NCBI RefSeq assembly: GCF_036010505.1
Contig: NZ_CP108569.1
Span: 5,385,001-5,449,000 of the forward strand
Length of the DNA stretch: 64,000 nt
Origin: Streptomyces sp. NBC_01197
GTDB taxonomy: Bacteria > Actinomycetota > Actinomycetes > Streptomycetales > Streptomycetaceae
Direction: 5' to 3'
Below, one piece after another: positions 1 to 8,639 of the stretch. The notes beneath the pieces were generated by a model that worked only from the letters and a program-made list of their open reading frames with translations, was not told the origin of the DNA and made no database searches. The translations under genes and the position numbers were made by a program. Position 1 is the stretch's first letter; every line of letters starts with the position of its first letter.

Positions 1-863
1 ACCCAGTGCCGGCGGTCCTCACGGTGCCAGGGCCGGACCTCGACCCTGGCCCAGTCGTAGACGCGTGGCCCGTGGGCTCCGTTGCCGCAGGAACGACGCT
101 TCCACTTCTGCCTCGGCAGCCCGGGAAACAGGTCATGGACGGGATGATCCATGGCCCAGCGGGTCACGACCGTGTCGTGCCGGGTGGTGGCCATGACGTG
201 GAAGACGTCAGCCCGCTCGAGCTCGGTCCGCCAGCCCTTGCTGAAACCGTAGGCGGCGTCCGCCGTCACCCACCGGAACGGGATCTTCTCCGTGATCGCC
301 CGGCGGACCATCGTCTTGGCGATGGCCACCTTCGTCTCGAAGGCGACCGCGGCCTCGATGCCCGCGGCCCGGCAGCGTTGCCGGTCATCGGTCCATGATG
401 TGGGCAGATACAGACGCCGGTCGATCAACGTGCGGCCGCGTTCGCCGGCATAGGCGAGGAAGACGCCCACCTGGCAGTTCTCTGTCCGTCCCGCCGTTCC
501 CGAGTATTGGCGCTGGACCCCGGCCGAGCGGACCCCCTTCTTCAGGAAGCCCGTGTCGTCCACGATCAGCACCGCACCGGGGTCACCCAGTTGCTCGACC
601 ACATAGTCACGCACGTCGTCCAGGACCTCATCGGCGTCCCAGTCACATCGGTTCAGCAGCCGGTGCATCCGGTCAGGGCTGCCATGCCCAGCCTCCTCCG
701 CGAGCGTCCAGCCGTTCTTCCGCTCCAACGGCGCTATGAGCCCCCGCATATACGCCAGCGCCGACTCCCGCGGCTCCGACCGGGCAAACCGGTGCACGAA
801 CCGCTCATGCACCTCACCCAGACCCGCCGCCCACACCCTCACATCACCAAGTACCCCACCCAT
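1..863 (-). CDS. IS701-family transposase, 3' end outside window
   Basis: The minus strand is open from ATG at 863 to the left edge, so the C-terminus is missing. The translation has the N-terminal region typical of IS701 transposases, then VLIVDDTGFLKKG (first catalytic Asp of the DDE set) and WVTADAAYGFSKGW (second). The enzyme would cut and paste its own element. It lies at the extreme left, beside a gene that ends exactly at the element boundary. The family call is confident from these motifs; the subgroup is not determined. The missing third acidic residue should lie beyond the window. Confidence 0.85.
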   Translation of the reverse strand, partial: MGGVLGDVRVWAAGLGEVHERFVHRFARSEPRESALAYMRGLIAPLERKNGWTLAEEAGHGSPDRMHRLLNRCDWDADEVLDDVRDYVVEQLGDPGAVLIVDDTGFLKKGVRSAGVQRQYSGTAGRTENCQVGVFLAYAGERGRTLIDRRLYLPTSWTDDRQRCRAAGIEAAVAFETKVAIAKTMVRRAITEKIPFRWVTADAAYGFSKGWRTELERADVFHVMATTRHDTVVTRWAMDHPVHDLFPGLPRQKWKRRSCGNGAHGPRVYDWARVEVRPWHREDRRHW

Positions 864-916
864 AACCAGCCCAACGACCAACCTGGCCACCAGTCACGTC
901 AAACGCCGTTGCAGTA
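1..916 (-). mobile_element. IS701-family insertion sequence, right portion
   Basis: The transposase gene plus about 50 bp up to roughly 916 form the right portion of the element. Read inward, the outer end starts GTACTGCAACGGCG, which I take as the terminal inverted repeat. The left end is not in the window, so the repeat partner and the 4-bp target duplication expected for IS701 cannot be checked. The next gene on the same strand stops within 3 bp of this boundary, which suggests that insertion may have trimmed its 3' end. Confidence 0.6.
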
Positions 917-1336
917 CTAAGTGGACAGGGCGACTGGATCTTCACCCTCGATCTGAACTTTGACCTGCGGTGGGATGGGGCTGCCCATGGCCCCGGACAT
1001 GGTGAACTCACACGCCGCACCAGGCACTAGGTCAACCGGCATATCCGGCAGTTCGATGAAGGCTGGCAGACCATCGGCCAGGATGGTCACACCCTTGGCG
1101 TCCCCGTCGCCGACATTCCGAAGCTGCCAGAGGTGACCTCGTGGGTTGCGAAGTTCTAGCCGCGGCCGGGGCCGGGCAGCCTCGCGGCGTTCCTCGGCCT
1201 CTTCCTGCTGTAACGCCAATGCCGCTTCAGCCGCGTCCGCAGACCGCTTGCTGTCCTTCCGGGCCATCGCGGCCACACCGCCCGCGGCGATAGAGATCAC
1301 CAAAGCACCCCACGCGGGCGCGTCTCCCCACTCCAT
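917..1336 (-). CDS. Hypothetical membrane-anchored protein, possibly truncated by IS
   Basis: This 139-aa product is not a family I can name. I chose the ATG at 1336 because the upstream part of the frame is Arg-rich and not protein-like. The N-terminus (MEWGDAPAWGALVISIAAGG) is one hydrophobic helix. It is followed by an Ala/Glu-rich helical segment (about residues 25-50) and then a beta-rich domain of the kind found in many small Streptomyces membrane proteins. The stop codon coincides with the edge of the IS701 element, so the natural C-terminus may be longer. It points away from the portal gene and could be a prophage accessory gene. Confidence 0.6.
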   Translation of the reverse strand: MEWGDAPAWGALVISIAAGGVAAMARKDSKRSADAAEAALALQQEEAEERREAARPRPRLELRNPRGHLWQLRNVGDGDAKGVTILADGLPAFIELPDMPVDLVPGAACEFTMSGAMGSPIPPQVKVQIEGEDPVALST

Positions 1337-1457
1337 ACAGCCTCCCCGATCGGCGACACGGTAGGTCGAAAAGTGGGGGCGCCGTGACCGGACGCGTAGA
1401 GGTTCTCCAACCCGTAACCTGATCTTGCGGCGCGGGGCCGACTGCCTGGAGGGCACC

Positions 1458-3296
1458 GTGGGCTTCCGCGAGCTGATCACCGACGCCTGGAGCTGGCTGG
1501 ACTACAAGCCGGTCATGGCCGACCCGCGCCGCCCTGGCCGCAACGCCTGGGCGGAGCTGACCTCATCGTGGGTTCCCGACGAGGACCTGCGGCGCCTGGC
1601 TGCCTACCGGCTGCTCGCCGCGTACGACTCCAACCAGGCCGGTCAGGTCGCCGCGATCACCGGGGACGACGAAGCGGGGATCGAGCGCCGCGAACTCGGC
1701 GACGCCTCGAAGCTCGTGGACACCGCGCTCGGCTACCTCCTCGGCTCTGAGCAGACCATCACGGTCGCGGGAGCGGAGCACGCCGACGATGAACCGACGG
1801 CAGAGGCCGCCATGGCGCTTGCGGTGCAGGAGAAGCTGAGGGCGTGGGCGGAGAAGGAGCTGCTGCCGCTGCGTATCCAGCAAGCCGAGCGGACCGCGAT
1901 CCTGTTGGGCGACGCGGTCTACAGCCTCGCGTGGGACCCGGCGAAGGGCCGCGTCCTACTGCGCACCTGGGACCCTGGCTTGTACTTTCCGGAGTGGCCC
2001 GAGGATGGTGAGCAGGACGGCGCTGAGTTCCCGGTACGAGTGCACCTGGCGTGGGAGTTGCCCGAGGACGAGCGGCGCGGCCTGAAAGCTCGGCTCCGCC
2101 GCGTCACCTACGAGCTCGGCCCCATCGCTCCGGCCAGCCGGCGGGGCGTGGCCAAGGACGGTCGCGCCCTGCGCGAGTACGTCTATGGAGAAGACGGCGA
2201 ACCCGTCCCCGGTAAGGGCGACACCCTCAATTCCGAATCCGGCGCGATCACCCGCACTTACCCGTGGGCGCCGCGCCGACGAACGCCGTGGACCTGCTAT
2301 CTCACGGACGGGGAATGGGAGTTGGACGATCTCAAGTACGCCGACATCCTGTACGACCTGCCCATGCACAAGGCGACCTATCGCGTCCGCTCGGACGGTG
2401 AACTCCTCGACCGGCTCGACTTGATGGCGGACTTCATCCCCCTCGTCCACGTCACCAACAGCATCCCGGCCAGCGGCGAGCACTGGGGCAAGCCCACCGT
2501 GGCCACCGTGCTCCAGGCCCTGGATGAGCTGTCCGCCACCGACACCGACAGCTCCGGAGCCTCTGCCACCACCGGATCCCCGATCATCGGCCTGGCCGGG
2601 GCGCGGCTGCCCATCGACCGTGCCACCGGCCAGCCCCTCCCGGTGAAGGTCCGGGCCGGGACGGTGTGGCAGCTCAACGACAACGGACGCATGGACGTTC
2701 TCGACACCTCCGCCCAGCTCGCCGAACTGCGCTCCCGCGTCGACCACATCCTCGACCGGATCGCGGCGAACAGCCGCCTCACCGCCGCCGGCCTGGGAAC
2801 CCTCGACCCCACCGCCCTGCCCTCCGGATACGCACTGCAACTCGCACTCGGTCCGCTGGATACGCTCGTCGCCGCCATGCGCCTGGCCCGAACCCACAAG
2901 TACGCCGTCCTGCTGCGCATGGTGCAACGACTCCACCAGGCCGGACAGGCAGACGGCTGGCCCGCGGGCGAGTCACTTCCCGCGCGCCTGATGTGGGGAC
3001 CGCACACCCCGACCGACCGTGCTGCTGTCCTGGATGAGGTGGTCAAGGGCGTTGGCGCCGGAGTCCTGTCCGTGGAGACCGGCATTCGCATGCTGATCGA
3101 TGCCGGGTACCCCATCGATGACGCTAAAGCGGAGATCGAGCGCATCCAGGCGCGCGCGTTCGAAGCCGCTGCACGGTTGGCTGACGCCACAGGCGATAAC
3201 GCCGCGGTGCGTGAGTACCTCGGTCTTCCCGAGACAGGGGCGGAGCACCCGGGGATCAGCCTTATATCCGATTCTTCGGATGAAGATGGTTATTGA
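1458..3296 (+). CDS. Phage portal protein
   Basis: This 612-aa protein would form the dodecameric portal ring at the capsid vertex through which DNA is packaged. It has the size and character of actinophage portals: an N-terminal alpha/beta region, a central beta-rich block around residues 130-210 (LLRTWDPGLYFPEW), and a helical C-terminal stem rich in Ala/Arg. I prefer GTG 1458, preceded by GGAGGGCACC, over the TTG 33 bp upstream, which has no Shine-Dalgarno. The order portal, scaffold, decoration, capsid downstream supports the call. No terminase gene lies between it and the left edge, which is unusual for an intact phage. Confidence 0.85.
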   Translation: MGFRELITDAWSWLDYKPVMADPRRPGRNAWAELTSSWVPDEDLRRLAAYRLLAAYDSNQAGQVAAITGDDEAGIERRELGDASKLVDTALGYLLGSEQTITVAGAEHADDEPTAEAAMALAVQEKLRAWAEKELLPLRIQQAERTAILLGDAVYSLAWDPAKGRVLLRTWDPGLYFPEWPEDGEQDGAEFPVRVHLAWELPEDERRGLKARLRRVTYELGPIAPASRRGVAKDGRALREYVYGEDGEPVPGKGDTLNSESGAITRTYPWAPRRRTPWTCYLTDGEWELDDLKYADILYDLPMHKATYRVRSDGELLDRLDLMADFIPLVHVTNSIPASGEHWGKPTVATVLQALDELSATDTDSSGASATTGSPIIGLAGARLPIDRATGQPLPVKVRAGTVWQLNDNGRMDVLDTSAQLAELRSRVDHILDRIAANSRLTAAGLGTLDPTALPSGYALQLALGPLDTLVAAMRLARTHKYAVLLRMVQRLHQAGQADGWPAGESLPARLMWGPHTPTDRAAVLDEVVKGVGAGVLSVETGIRMLIDAGYPIDDAKAEIERIQARAFEAAARLADATGDNAAVREYLGLPETGAEHPGISLISDSSDEDGY

Positions 3297-4133
3297 GAGG
3301 CGACGTCTCGAATTTTAGACGTCCGACGGTAGTTGCCTCTTCTTTCGATCGCGTGCGAACCCAACGAAGCTGAGCACCAAGAATTTCACCCCAAGTGAAG
3401 GAATGATAATTCCCGCCACGAGCCAGGTTGTCCCCCACCATCCACGATCCCCGTCAGGATCCATGATTGGAATCCAGAGGAAGTTGCTCGCAATGATAGC
3501 GAGCCATTTGCCGGTTTCTTTGGGGATTCTGCCGGCTCTAAATTCGAAAAAAATGGTTAGTGCCATCAAGAGCATGAAGGAGTAGAGGCCTGCTACCCAT
3601 GACACTGGGGCGGGGTTCCCGGAACCCTCGGCGAATCGGATTTGTCGGGGCCACTCCCACAGCATGATCAAGACCAACATTTGCACGGGGAAGGAGCGTC
3701 GCAAATCTTTTGCGAAGACGTGGAGGCGGTCTTCGTGTCGAAGGGCGAAGTCCGCCATTCCTTCGTACAGCGGATTGGGCGCCGTCTGGGGGTCGAGCCC
3801 CTGTCTGGCGCGGACCGCTTCGGTCAGCGCCTCTTCCTCGGTCGACGCCCGGATGCGCATTTTGGCATCTCCTGCGTAAGCTGCCATTTCTGTGTAGAAC
3901 TCGTGGAGCGTGTCCGCGTTGAGTCGCGAGGTTTTAGGTACCTGAACCCAGCTGGGACTCTTTTCGGCGGACCGTAACTGTTCGGTGAGGTTGACCCAGA
4001 AGAGTTCTCTTTTTTGCATGTCGTATACGACGCCAACGATTGGAATGCGACTTTGCGTCCAATCATCAAAATGCGCTTCAACGGGCACCGCGTAGCCGTT
4101 ACTGAGGTTGAACTCGGGATGTCGTGCTGATGG

Positions 4134-4805
4134 TCAGGCGGGGCGGATGGTCAGGCCGGTCTCGGTGAGACAGCCGTCGATGAGGTGGCTGCGGTACTGG
4201 ATGTGCCGCAGGCCGCGCCGGACGGTCTGGACGAGGTGTTCGGGGGTGCTGAAGGCGACGTTCGAGAGCCATCCGCGCCGTAGGAGTGACCAGATGCCCT
4301 CGACGGGGTTGAGGTCGGGTGCGTAGGGCGGCAGGTAGTAGATGGTCAGCCAGTCGCGGGTTTCGGCGAACTCTCTCAGGCCGGCTGCTTTGTGGACGTT
4401 GAGGTTGTCCCAGATGAGCACGATGGGGCCGTCGAGCTGCTGGTGGGCGGAGATCAGCAGGTCGCGGTAGTCGCGCCAGGAGAAGCTCTTGCGCCCGTCA
4501 CGGTTGCCGTCGTCGCGGCGGGGCCGGTAGACCAGCCTCGACCGGTGGCCGGGTTTGTAGCAGGTCAGCGCTGCGATGGATATGCGCCTGCGGGAACGGC
4601 CGCGGACGCGGACCACCGGGGTGCGGCCGCGTGGCGACCATGTCTTTGCGTGCGGCGGCGTCATGGAGAAGCCGGCTTCGTCTTCGAAGACGAGCCAGGC
4701 TCCATGGGCCGCCGCGAGCCTTCCGCGCAGGGCCACACCTCCTTGACCCACCCCGCGACCGCGTCGTCGTCCCGCTCCATCGCTCTGCGGGCCGGTACCT
4801 GGCAA
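4134..4805 (-). CDS. IS630-family transposase, second frame (DDE domain)
   Basis: This frame encodes the catalytic DDE domain. It shows WLVFEDEAGFS (first Asp), VLIWDNLNVHKA (second) and LPPYAPDLNPVEGIW (final acidic residue), the standard IS630 triad. The genuine protein part starts near VALRGRLAAAHGAW; the residues before it are out-of-frame read-through of the first frame, so this ORF probably has no start of its own. The fused enzyme would be about 340 aa, the normal IS630 length. The gene reads on the same strand as the DUF4365 gene it interrupts. Confidence 0.88.
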   Translation of the reverse strand: MPGTGPQSDGAGRRRGRGVGQGGVALRGRLAAAHGAWLVFEDEAGFSMTPPHAKTWSPRGRTPVVRVRGRSRRRISIAALTCYKPGHRSRLVYRPRRDDGNRDGRKSFSWRDYRDLLISAHQQLDGPIVLIWDNLNVHKAAGLREFAETRDWLTIYYLPPYAPDLNPVEGIWSLLRRGWLSNVAFSTPEHLVQTVRRGLRHIQYRSHLIDGCLTETGLTIRPA

Positions 4806-5200
4806 GACCAGCCGTTGCGCACCAGCAGCTTGCGCACGCCCTGGATCGTGTATGTCAGGTGAAAGCGTCGGCCGATCACCGTCGTGACCCGGGCAAGCGT
4901 CCAGCGCTGGTCCTGCCAGCCATGCGCGGCCGGGCCTTTGGCCAGCTCCGCTTCAAGCTGCGTGAACTGCTGATCGCTCAGTTTCGGCAGCGACGCTGGC
5001 CCCTGCGACCGCAAGGATCGCGGGCCGCCCTCGGCCCACGCGTGACGCCATCGCTGGACCGAGCGGACACTGACCCGCAGATCTCTGGCGATCGCGGTAC
5101 TACCCTCGCCCAGGGCGAACCGCTCGGCCGCCTTGAGCCGTAACTCTTCGCGAAACTGCTGTCGTTCGGCGGTCAGCCCGCCCCCTTGTGGATACCGCAT
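4661..5200 (-). CDS. IS630-family transposase, first frame (HTH part)
   Basis: This 179-aa product is the DNA-binding half of the transposase. It has an N-terminal helix-turn-helix region (STAIARDLRVSVRSVQRWRH) and a second winged-helix region (WTLARVTTVIGRRFHLTY), ending a few residues into the wrong frame. The catalytic half is in an overlapping minus-strand frame (4134-4805). The shift must occur near 4740, around GWVKEVWP in this frame. Many IS630 elements make the full enzyme by programmed frameshift, so this is probably a normal arrangement; simple mutation is the alternative. Confidence 0.85.
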   Translation of the reverse strand: MRYPQGGGLTAERQQFREELRLKAAERFALGEGSTAIARDLRVSVRSVQRWRHAWAEGGPRSLRSQGPASLPKLSDQQFTQLEAELAKGPAAHGWQDQRWTLARVTTVIGRRFHLTYTIQGVRKLLVRNGWSCQVPARRAMERDDDAVAGWVKEVWPCAEGSRRPMEPGSSSKTKPASP

Positions 5201-5620
5201 GACTCCGGTGATACCGCAGCCACCGACCAGTCGTCACCCCTTACGACACCACGAGTTCAGCCTCAGTAGCTCTCTTGTATTTTTTGCCGCTCTTTACCTG
5301 GATGGCGATCCAGTAGCCGGTCCTCTTGCCGTGGCGTGTGAAATTCACGATCATGTCTTCGCCGTGATCATTTCCGCCGTCGATCTCCTGGACGAGGTGG
5401 TTGTCCTCTTCGAGGAGTGTTCGTAGGGCGTTGACGCCAGCCCTCTCAATTCGGCGGCTGGAGCGCACCGTTGACACTTGTCCCCCTCAAGTCAGCGATC
5501 ACCCAGGATACTCACCGCCGCTGACAGGCGGCTACGGTGTGACCCAGTCTCGTGGGTGCTCAACAGCCGTCCCGCTCGTCAGCGCTAAACTGATCATCGG
5601 CGCGGGGGCGCTGGAGACCT

Positions 5621-6322
5621 GTGGATGGTTCACGCATGACGCGCCCTTCGCTCCCCAATCCGCTTGAACTGGTCGGGCGCCGCCGTGACGGGCGGCCGAT
5701 CTACCCGATCCTCGGTGCTTCTCCCGAGGATGACTCCAACAAGCCCGACGACGACAGCGGCTCGGCTGTCGGTTCGGTTACGCAGGAGGATCTTTCGCGG
5801 CTGCTGGCCCGCGAGAAAACGCAAGGCGGACGAGCAGCCGTGAAGAAGCTGCTCGGCGATCTTGGCTTCGACAACTCCGAGGCGCTGAGCGAGTTCATCA
5901 CCACGAAGCGCGACGCCGAGCAGGCCGCGCTGACGGAGGTCGAACGCCGGGAGCAGGCTGCCGAGGAGAAGCTGAGGACGGCCGAGGCCCGTGAGGCTCA
6001 GGCCGCAGCCAGGGAGCGCGCCGCCATCCGGCGAGCCGCCCTCGCAGGACTCGGCTCAGCCGGAGAAGACCTCGGCGATGCGATCCTCCTCATCGACCGC
6101 GTGCTGGATGACCAGCCGGACGCCGACGAGGAAGCGGTGGCTGCGGCTGCCGAGCAGTTGAAGGAACGACGGCCGGAGCTGTTCGGTCAGAGCCGCGAGA
6201 CCTCGCCCGCCGCTCCCGGTGGTTCTCCCGCCGGCGGCCCGCCGTCGCGCGGCGGAGTACCGCCCAAGCCCGGAGAGGCCGGATTGGAGATGGCGCGGCG
6301 TCGAGGATTCGTCACTGGCTGA
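5621..6322 (+). CDS. Phage capsid scaffolding protein
   Basis: This 233-aa protein is acidic and helical, with a long Ala/Glu/Arg coiled coil at about residues 95-150 and a disordered Gly/Pro-rich C-terminus. That is the usual composition of scaffolding proteins, which shape the procapsid and then leave it. It lies just before the decoration and major capsid genes, the normal place for a scaffold. GTG 5621 has GGAG four bases upstream; ATG 5636 (MTRPSLPNPL) is a plausible alternative start. The call rests on composition and position because scaffolds diverge quickly. Confidence 0.75.
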   Translation: MDGSRMTRPSLPNPLELVGRRRDGRPIYPILGASPEDDSNKPDDDSGSAVGSVTQEDLSRLLAREKTQGGRAAVKKLLGDLGFDNSEALSEFITTKRDAEQAALTEVERREQAAEEKLRTAEAREAQAAARERAAIRRAALAGLGSAGEDLGDAILLIDRVLDDQPDADEEAVAAAAEQLKERRPELFGQSRETSPAAPGGSPAGGPPSRGGVPPKPGEAGLEMARRRGFVTG

Positions 6323-6470
6323 CCAACTCAGCGACGTCATGGCGCACGCTATGACCCCACCGGCGGGACAGCCGGACATGGGGACCACGCCCCTCACGCC
6401 TCCCGTGGACGGCGCCACCGCCAGGTGAGTGTGCGAATCCGATTCGCTTCACGTCCACGGGAGGACGGCT

Positions 6471-6890
6471 GTGACACTCCAGCCCATCACCACGTCGACG
6501 TCGTACACCGCCGACCGGGCCTGGCTCGCGGCACTGCACGGCACCGACTCCACCGAGACCATCACGCTCGACATGTCGAAGCTGACCGCGGGCACGCATA
6601 CCGCCGCGTCGACCGACACAACCCAGCCGTACAGCCGAGTCCTGTCCGGCGTGCCCGTCGGAAAGATCACGGAGAGCGGCCTGTACGGGGCCTTCGATCC
6701 GACGGCGACTGATGGCCGCCAGAGCCTCGCTGGTCACGTCTTCGCCGAGGCGCTGTTCGCGCCGACCGCCACGAAGGTGCCTGCCGCGCTCCTCTGGCAC
6801 GGCGTCGTGGTCGCTGCGAAGGTCCCCGGCGGTATCGACACCTCCAAGGTTGCCCCGTCGGTGACCGGCCCCCAGATCCGGTACGTGTGA
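6471..6890 (+). CDS. Phage head decoration protein
   Basis: The 139-aa product begins at GTG 6471 behind GGGAGGACGGCT, giving VTLQPITTSTSYTADRAWL. It has the short beta-rich layout of lambda gpD-like capsid decoration proteins, ending WHGVVVAAKVPGGIDTSKV. It is followed 13 bp later by the major capsid gene, and decoration plus GpE-type capsid is the conserved actinophage pair. It would bind the outside of the expanded capsid and stabilise it. In-frame codons upstream of 6471 lack a ribosome site. Confidence 0.75.
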   Translation: MTLQPITTSTSYTADRAWLAALHGTDSTETITLDMSKLTAGTHTAASTDTTQPYSRVLSGVPVGKITESGLYGAFDPTATDGRQSLAGHVFAEALFAPTATKVPAALLWHGVVVAAKVPGGIDTSKVAPSVTGPQIRYV

Positions 6891-6903
6891 GAGGCGGACG
6901 ACG

Positions 6904-7959
6904 ATGACCATGCAGGACCTGATCAAGAACGTCGCTGCCCGCGACCTCACAACCTTCGCCCGCGCCATCCCCTCACCGGCCGATCACCTGCTCACCAAGG
7001 ACGGCGGGATCATCCCGACGTTGGAGCAGGACGAGGTGAAGTGGCGGGTCAAGGACAACGGCCGGTACGTCAACGTGGCGAAGTACCGCGCGTTCGACGC
7101 CAGCGTGCCTTTCGCGTCCCGCGAGGCGTGGCAGACGACCCGCGAGGGCATGCTGCCGCCGCTGGGGCAGAAGCTCCTCGTCGGCGAGCAGGAGCAGATC
7201 CTTCTTGAGGCTTCGCGCGGCGCGGACGAGGACCGGCTGATCGAGCTGCTGTACGACGACACCGAGCGGCACGTCGAGGCGATCCGATCCCGCGTCGAAC
7301 TCGCCTGGGGTGACGTCCTGGTCGACGGCAAGTTCTCGCTCATCGGAGAGAACGGTCTCACCACGGAGGTCGACTGGGGTGTGCCGGCGGGCAACCTGCC
7401 GACTGCGCCGAAGCTGTGGTCGGATCCCACCTCCGACCCGATCAAGGACGAGCTGGCGTGGATTCAGTATCTGGATGACCGAGGCGCGCCCTACCCCGAA
7501 CTGGTGGTCACCAGCCGGAAGGCGTTCAGCTTCCTGGCCGCCAACAACAGTTACCGGGCGGCCTACTACGGCTCGGTGAACCCCTCGAACACGCCGACCT
7601 CCACGCTGACCCCGCAGCAGATCAACGTGGTCCGCGACAACTACGGCCTGCCCCCGATCACCTTCTACAAGGGGCAGGTGCGCGTCGACGGCGTGCAGAC
7701 CAAGGTGCTGCCGGAGGACCGCTGGATCATGCTTCCCCCGGACCGTACGAAGTGGGGGCAGACCATCTTCGGCGTGACGGCCGAAGGGCTGGCCCTGTCG
7801 CGCGGCACGAACCCGGAGATCACCAGGGAGGACCGGCCGGGCGTCATCATCACCCGCGGCGCGCAGGACGACCCGGTGCAGATCTGGACCAAGGGTGCAG
7901 CAGTCGGCATGCCGGTGCTGCACACGCCGGACGCTCACATCGTGGCGAAGGTGATCTGA
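6904..7959 (+). CDS. Major capsid protein, GpE-like
   Basis: This 351-aa protein fits the lambda GpE-type capsid family in length and layout. It has an N-terminal arm, a core with DRLIELLYDDTERHVEAI, a middle stretch PELVVTSRKAFSFLAANNSYRAAY, described here by its key residues, and a C-terminal segment with DRPGVIITRGAQDDP and WTKGAAVGMPVLHTPDAHIV. It would assemble the icosahedral shell with the portal. ATG 6904 follows GAGGCGGACG. The stop overlaps the next start (ATGA), showing translational coupling. Confidence 0.9.
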   Translation: MTMQDLIKNVAARDLTTFARAIPSPADHLLTKDGGIIPTLEQDEVKWRVKDNGRYVNVAKYRAFDASVPFASREAWQTTREGMLPPLGQKLLVGEQEQILLEASRGADEDRLIELLYDDTERHVEAIRSRVELAWGDVLVDGKFSLIGENGLTTEVDWGVPAGNLPTAPKLWSDPTSDPIKDELAWIQYLDDRGAPYPELVVTSRKAFSFLAANNSYRAAYYGSVNPSNTPTSTLTPQQINVVRDNYGLPPITFYKGQVRVDGVQTKVLPEDRWIMLPPDRTKWGQTIFGVTAEGLALSRGTNPEITREDRPGVIITRGAQDDPVQIWTKGAAVGMPVLHTPDAHIVAKVI

Positions 7960-8234
7960 TGGGCCGCCGCCTTGCGACCGCGGTCCACGTCCTGCATCCG
8001 GTCACGCATGAGTGGCTGGTTCTGGAGCCGGGAGACGAGCCGGACGGTGAGCTGGCCGCCGAGATCACCAACCCGTACGCGTGGGAGGACGGCGAAGAAC
8101 CGGCCGAGGGCGACGAGGCGCGGGAGGAGTCCGGGCTGACAGCCTTCGGCTTCACCGCGCCCCGGGAGCCCGAGCCGGAGCCGACCGGCCCGAAGCGCCG
8201 CAGAAGGGCCGCCGACTCCGGCACCACCGCGTAG
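7959..8234 (+). CDS. Small phage head-region protein of unknown function
   Basis: This 91-aa product overlaps the capsid stop by ATGA and is therefore co-translated with it. The first 40 residues look folded (TAVHVLHPVTHEWLVLEPGD). The rest is acidic and then Pro/Arg-rich, ending in a basic patch (KRRRRAADSG). Small genes of this type often follow the major capsid gene in Streptomyces phages. I cannot name the family. A minor head or capsid-associated role is inferred from position only. Confidence 0.65.
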   Translation: MGRRLATAVHVLHPVTHEWLVLEPGDEPDGELAAEITNPYAWEDGEEPAEGDEAREESGLTAFGFTAPREPEPEPTGPKRRRRAADSGTTA

Positions 8235-8305
8235 GCACACGAGACCGGCTCGGCCCGCCTCGTCCGCGTCCGGGCGGGGCGGGCGACGGCTATCCAGGAG
8301 CACTG

Positions 8306-8632
8306 ATGGACCCGATCCTTCTCGCCTGGCTGCGGGCGCAGCTCGGCACGGCCACAGACGAAGTGGACCTCGCCACCCGGTACGCACGCCTGGGCCGGGC
8401 CCGGGCGGTCGTCGCTGAGGTCCTGGCAGAGCGCCGAGCCAAGCTGCTCGCCGAGCCGCTGCGCATGACGGTCGACGGCGTGGTCACCATCGACCAGAGC
8501 AACAATCTCGCAGGGCTGGAACGCCAGATCGCTGGCCTCACCGAACTCGTCGCACCGGATGATCCGGCAGCGGGAGAGGCGAGCGCCGACTTGGTGACAG
8601 CACCTCTTCTGCCGTCTTGGCGTACGAGGTAG
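8306..8632 (+). CDS. Hypothetical phage head-tail region protein
   Basis: This 108-aa, mostly helical protein starts at ATG 8306, preceded by CCAGGAGCACTG. It reads MDPILLAWLRAQLGTATDEV and has Ala/Arg/Glu-rich helices up to residue 60, then a linker. Its place between capsid and MuF-like genes and its size suggest an adaptor or head-completion protein, but no family motif is evident. It ends eight bases before the GTG of the next gene, so it is part of the head operon. Confidence 0.65.
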   Translation: MDPILLAWLRAQLGTATDEVDLATRYARLGRARAVVAEVLAERRAKLLAEPLRMTVDGVVTIDQSNNLAGLERQIAGLTELVAPDDPAAGEASADLVTAPLLPSWRTR

Positions 8633-8639
8633 GGCGGCC

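Larger units (their letters stand above)
4102..5266 (-). mobile_element. IS630-family insertion sequence, complete
   Basis: The element is 1,165 bp. Its ends are near-identical inverted repeats: CTGAGGTTGAACTCGGGATG from the left and CTGAGGCTGAACTCGTGGTG from the right. A TA dinucleotide is duplicated at 4100-4101 and 5267-5268, the IS630/Tc1 target signature. It encodes one transposase in two overlapping frames on the minus strand. It lies inside a DUF4365 gene in the same orientation, and excision in silico restores that gene perfectly, so the insertion looks recent. Confidence 0.93.
3315..5477 (-). pseudogene. DUF4365 membrane protein gene interrupted by IS630
   Basis: The 5' part (5477 to 5268) encodes an N-terminal DUF4365 nuclease-like domain with GGNDHGEDMIV and YWIAIQVKSG, the D...QxK pattern of PD-(D/E)XK-related folds. 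The 3' part (4099 to 3315) continues with GYAVPVEAHFDDW and PIVGVVYD, typical of the second half of DUF4365. It ends in a hydrophobic region with about four membrane helices. Removing the insertion and one TA copy rejoins the frame exactly (KKYKRA-N-GYAVPVEAHF), giving about 331 aa. The GTG start at 5477 follows GAGGGGGACAA. The gene is antisense within the head operon, as expected of phage cargo. A defence or exclusion role is inference only. Confidence 0.85.

Noticed and set aside
6339..6428. 29-codon ORF between scaffold and decoration genes
   Set aside because: No ribosome site and low-complexity Pro/Thr content; more likely untranslated spacer.
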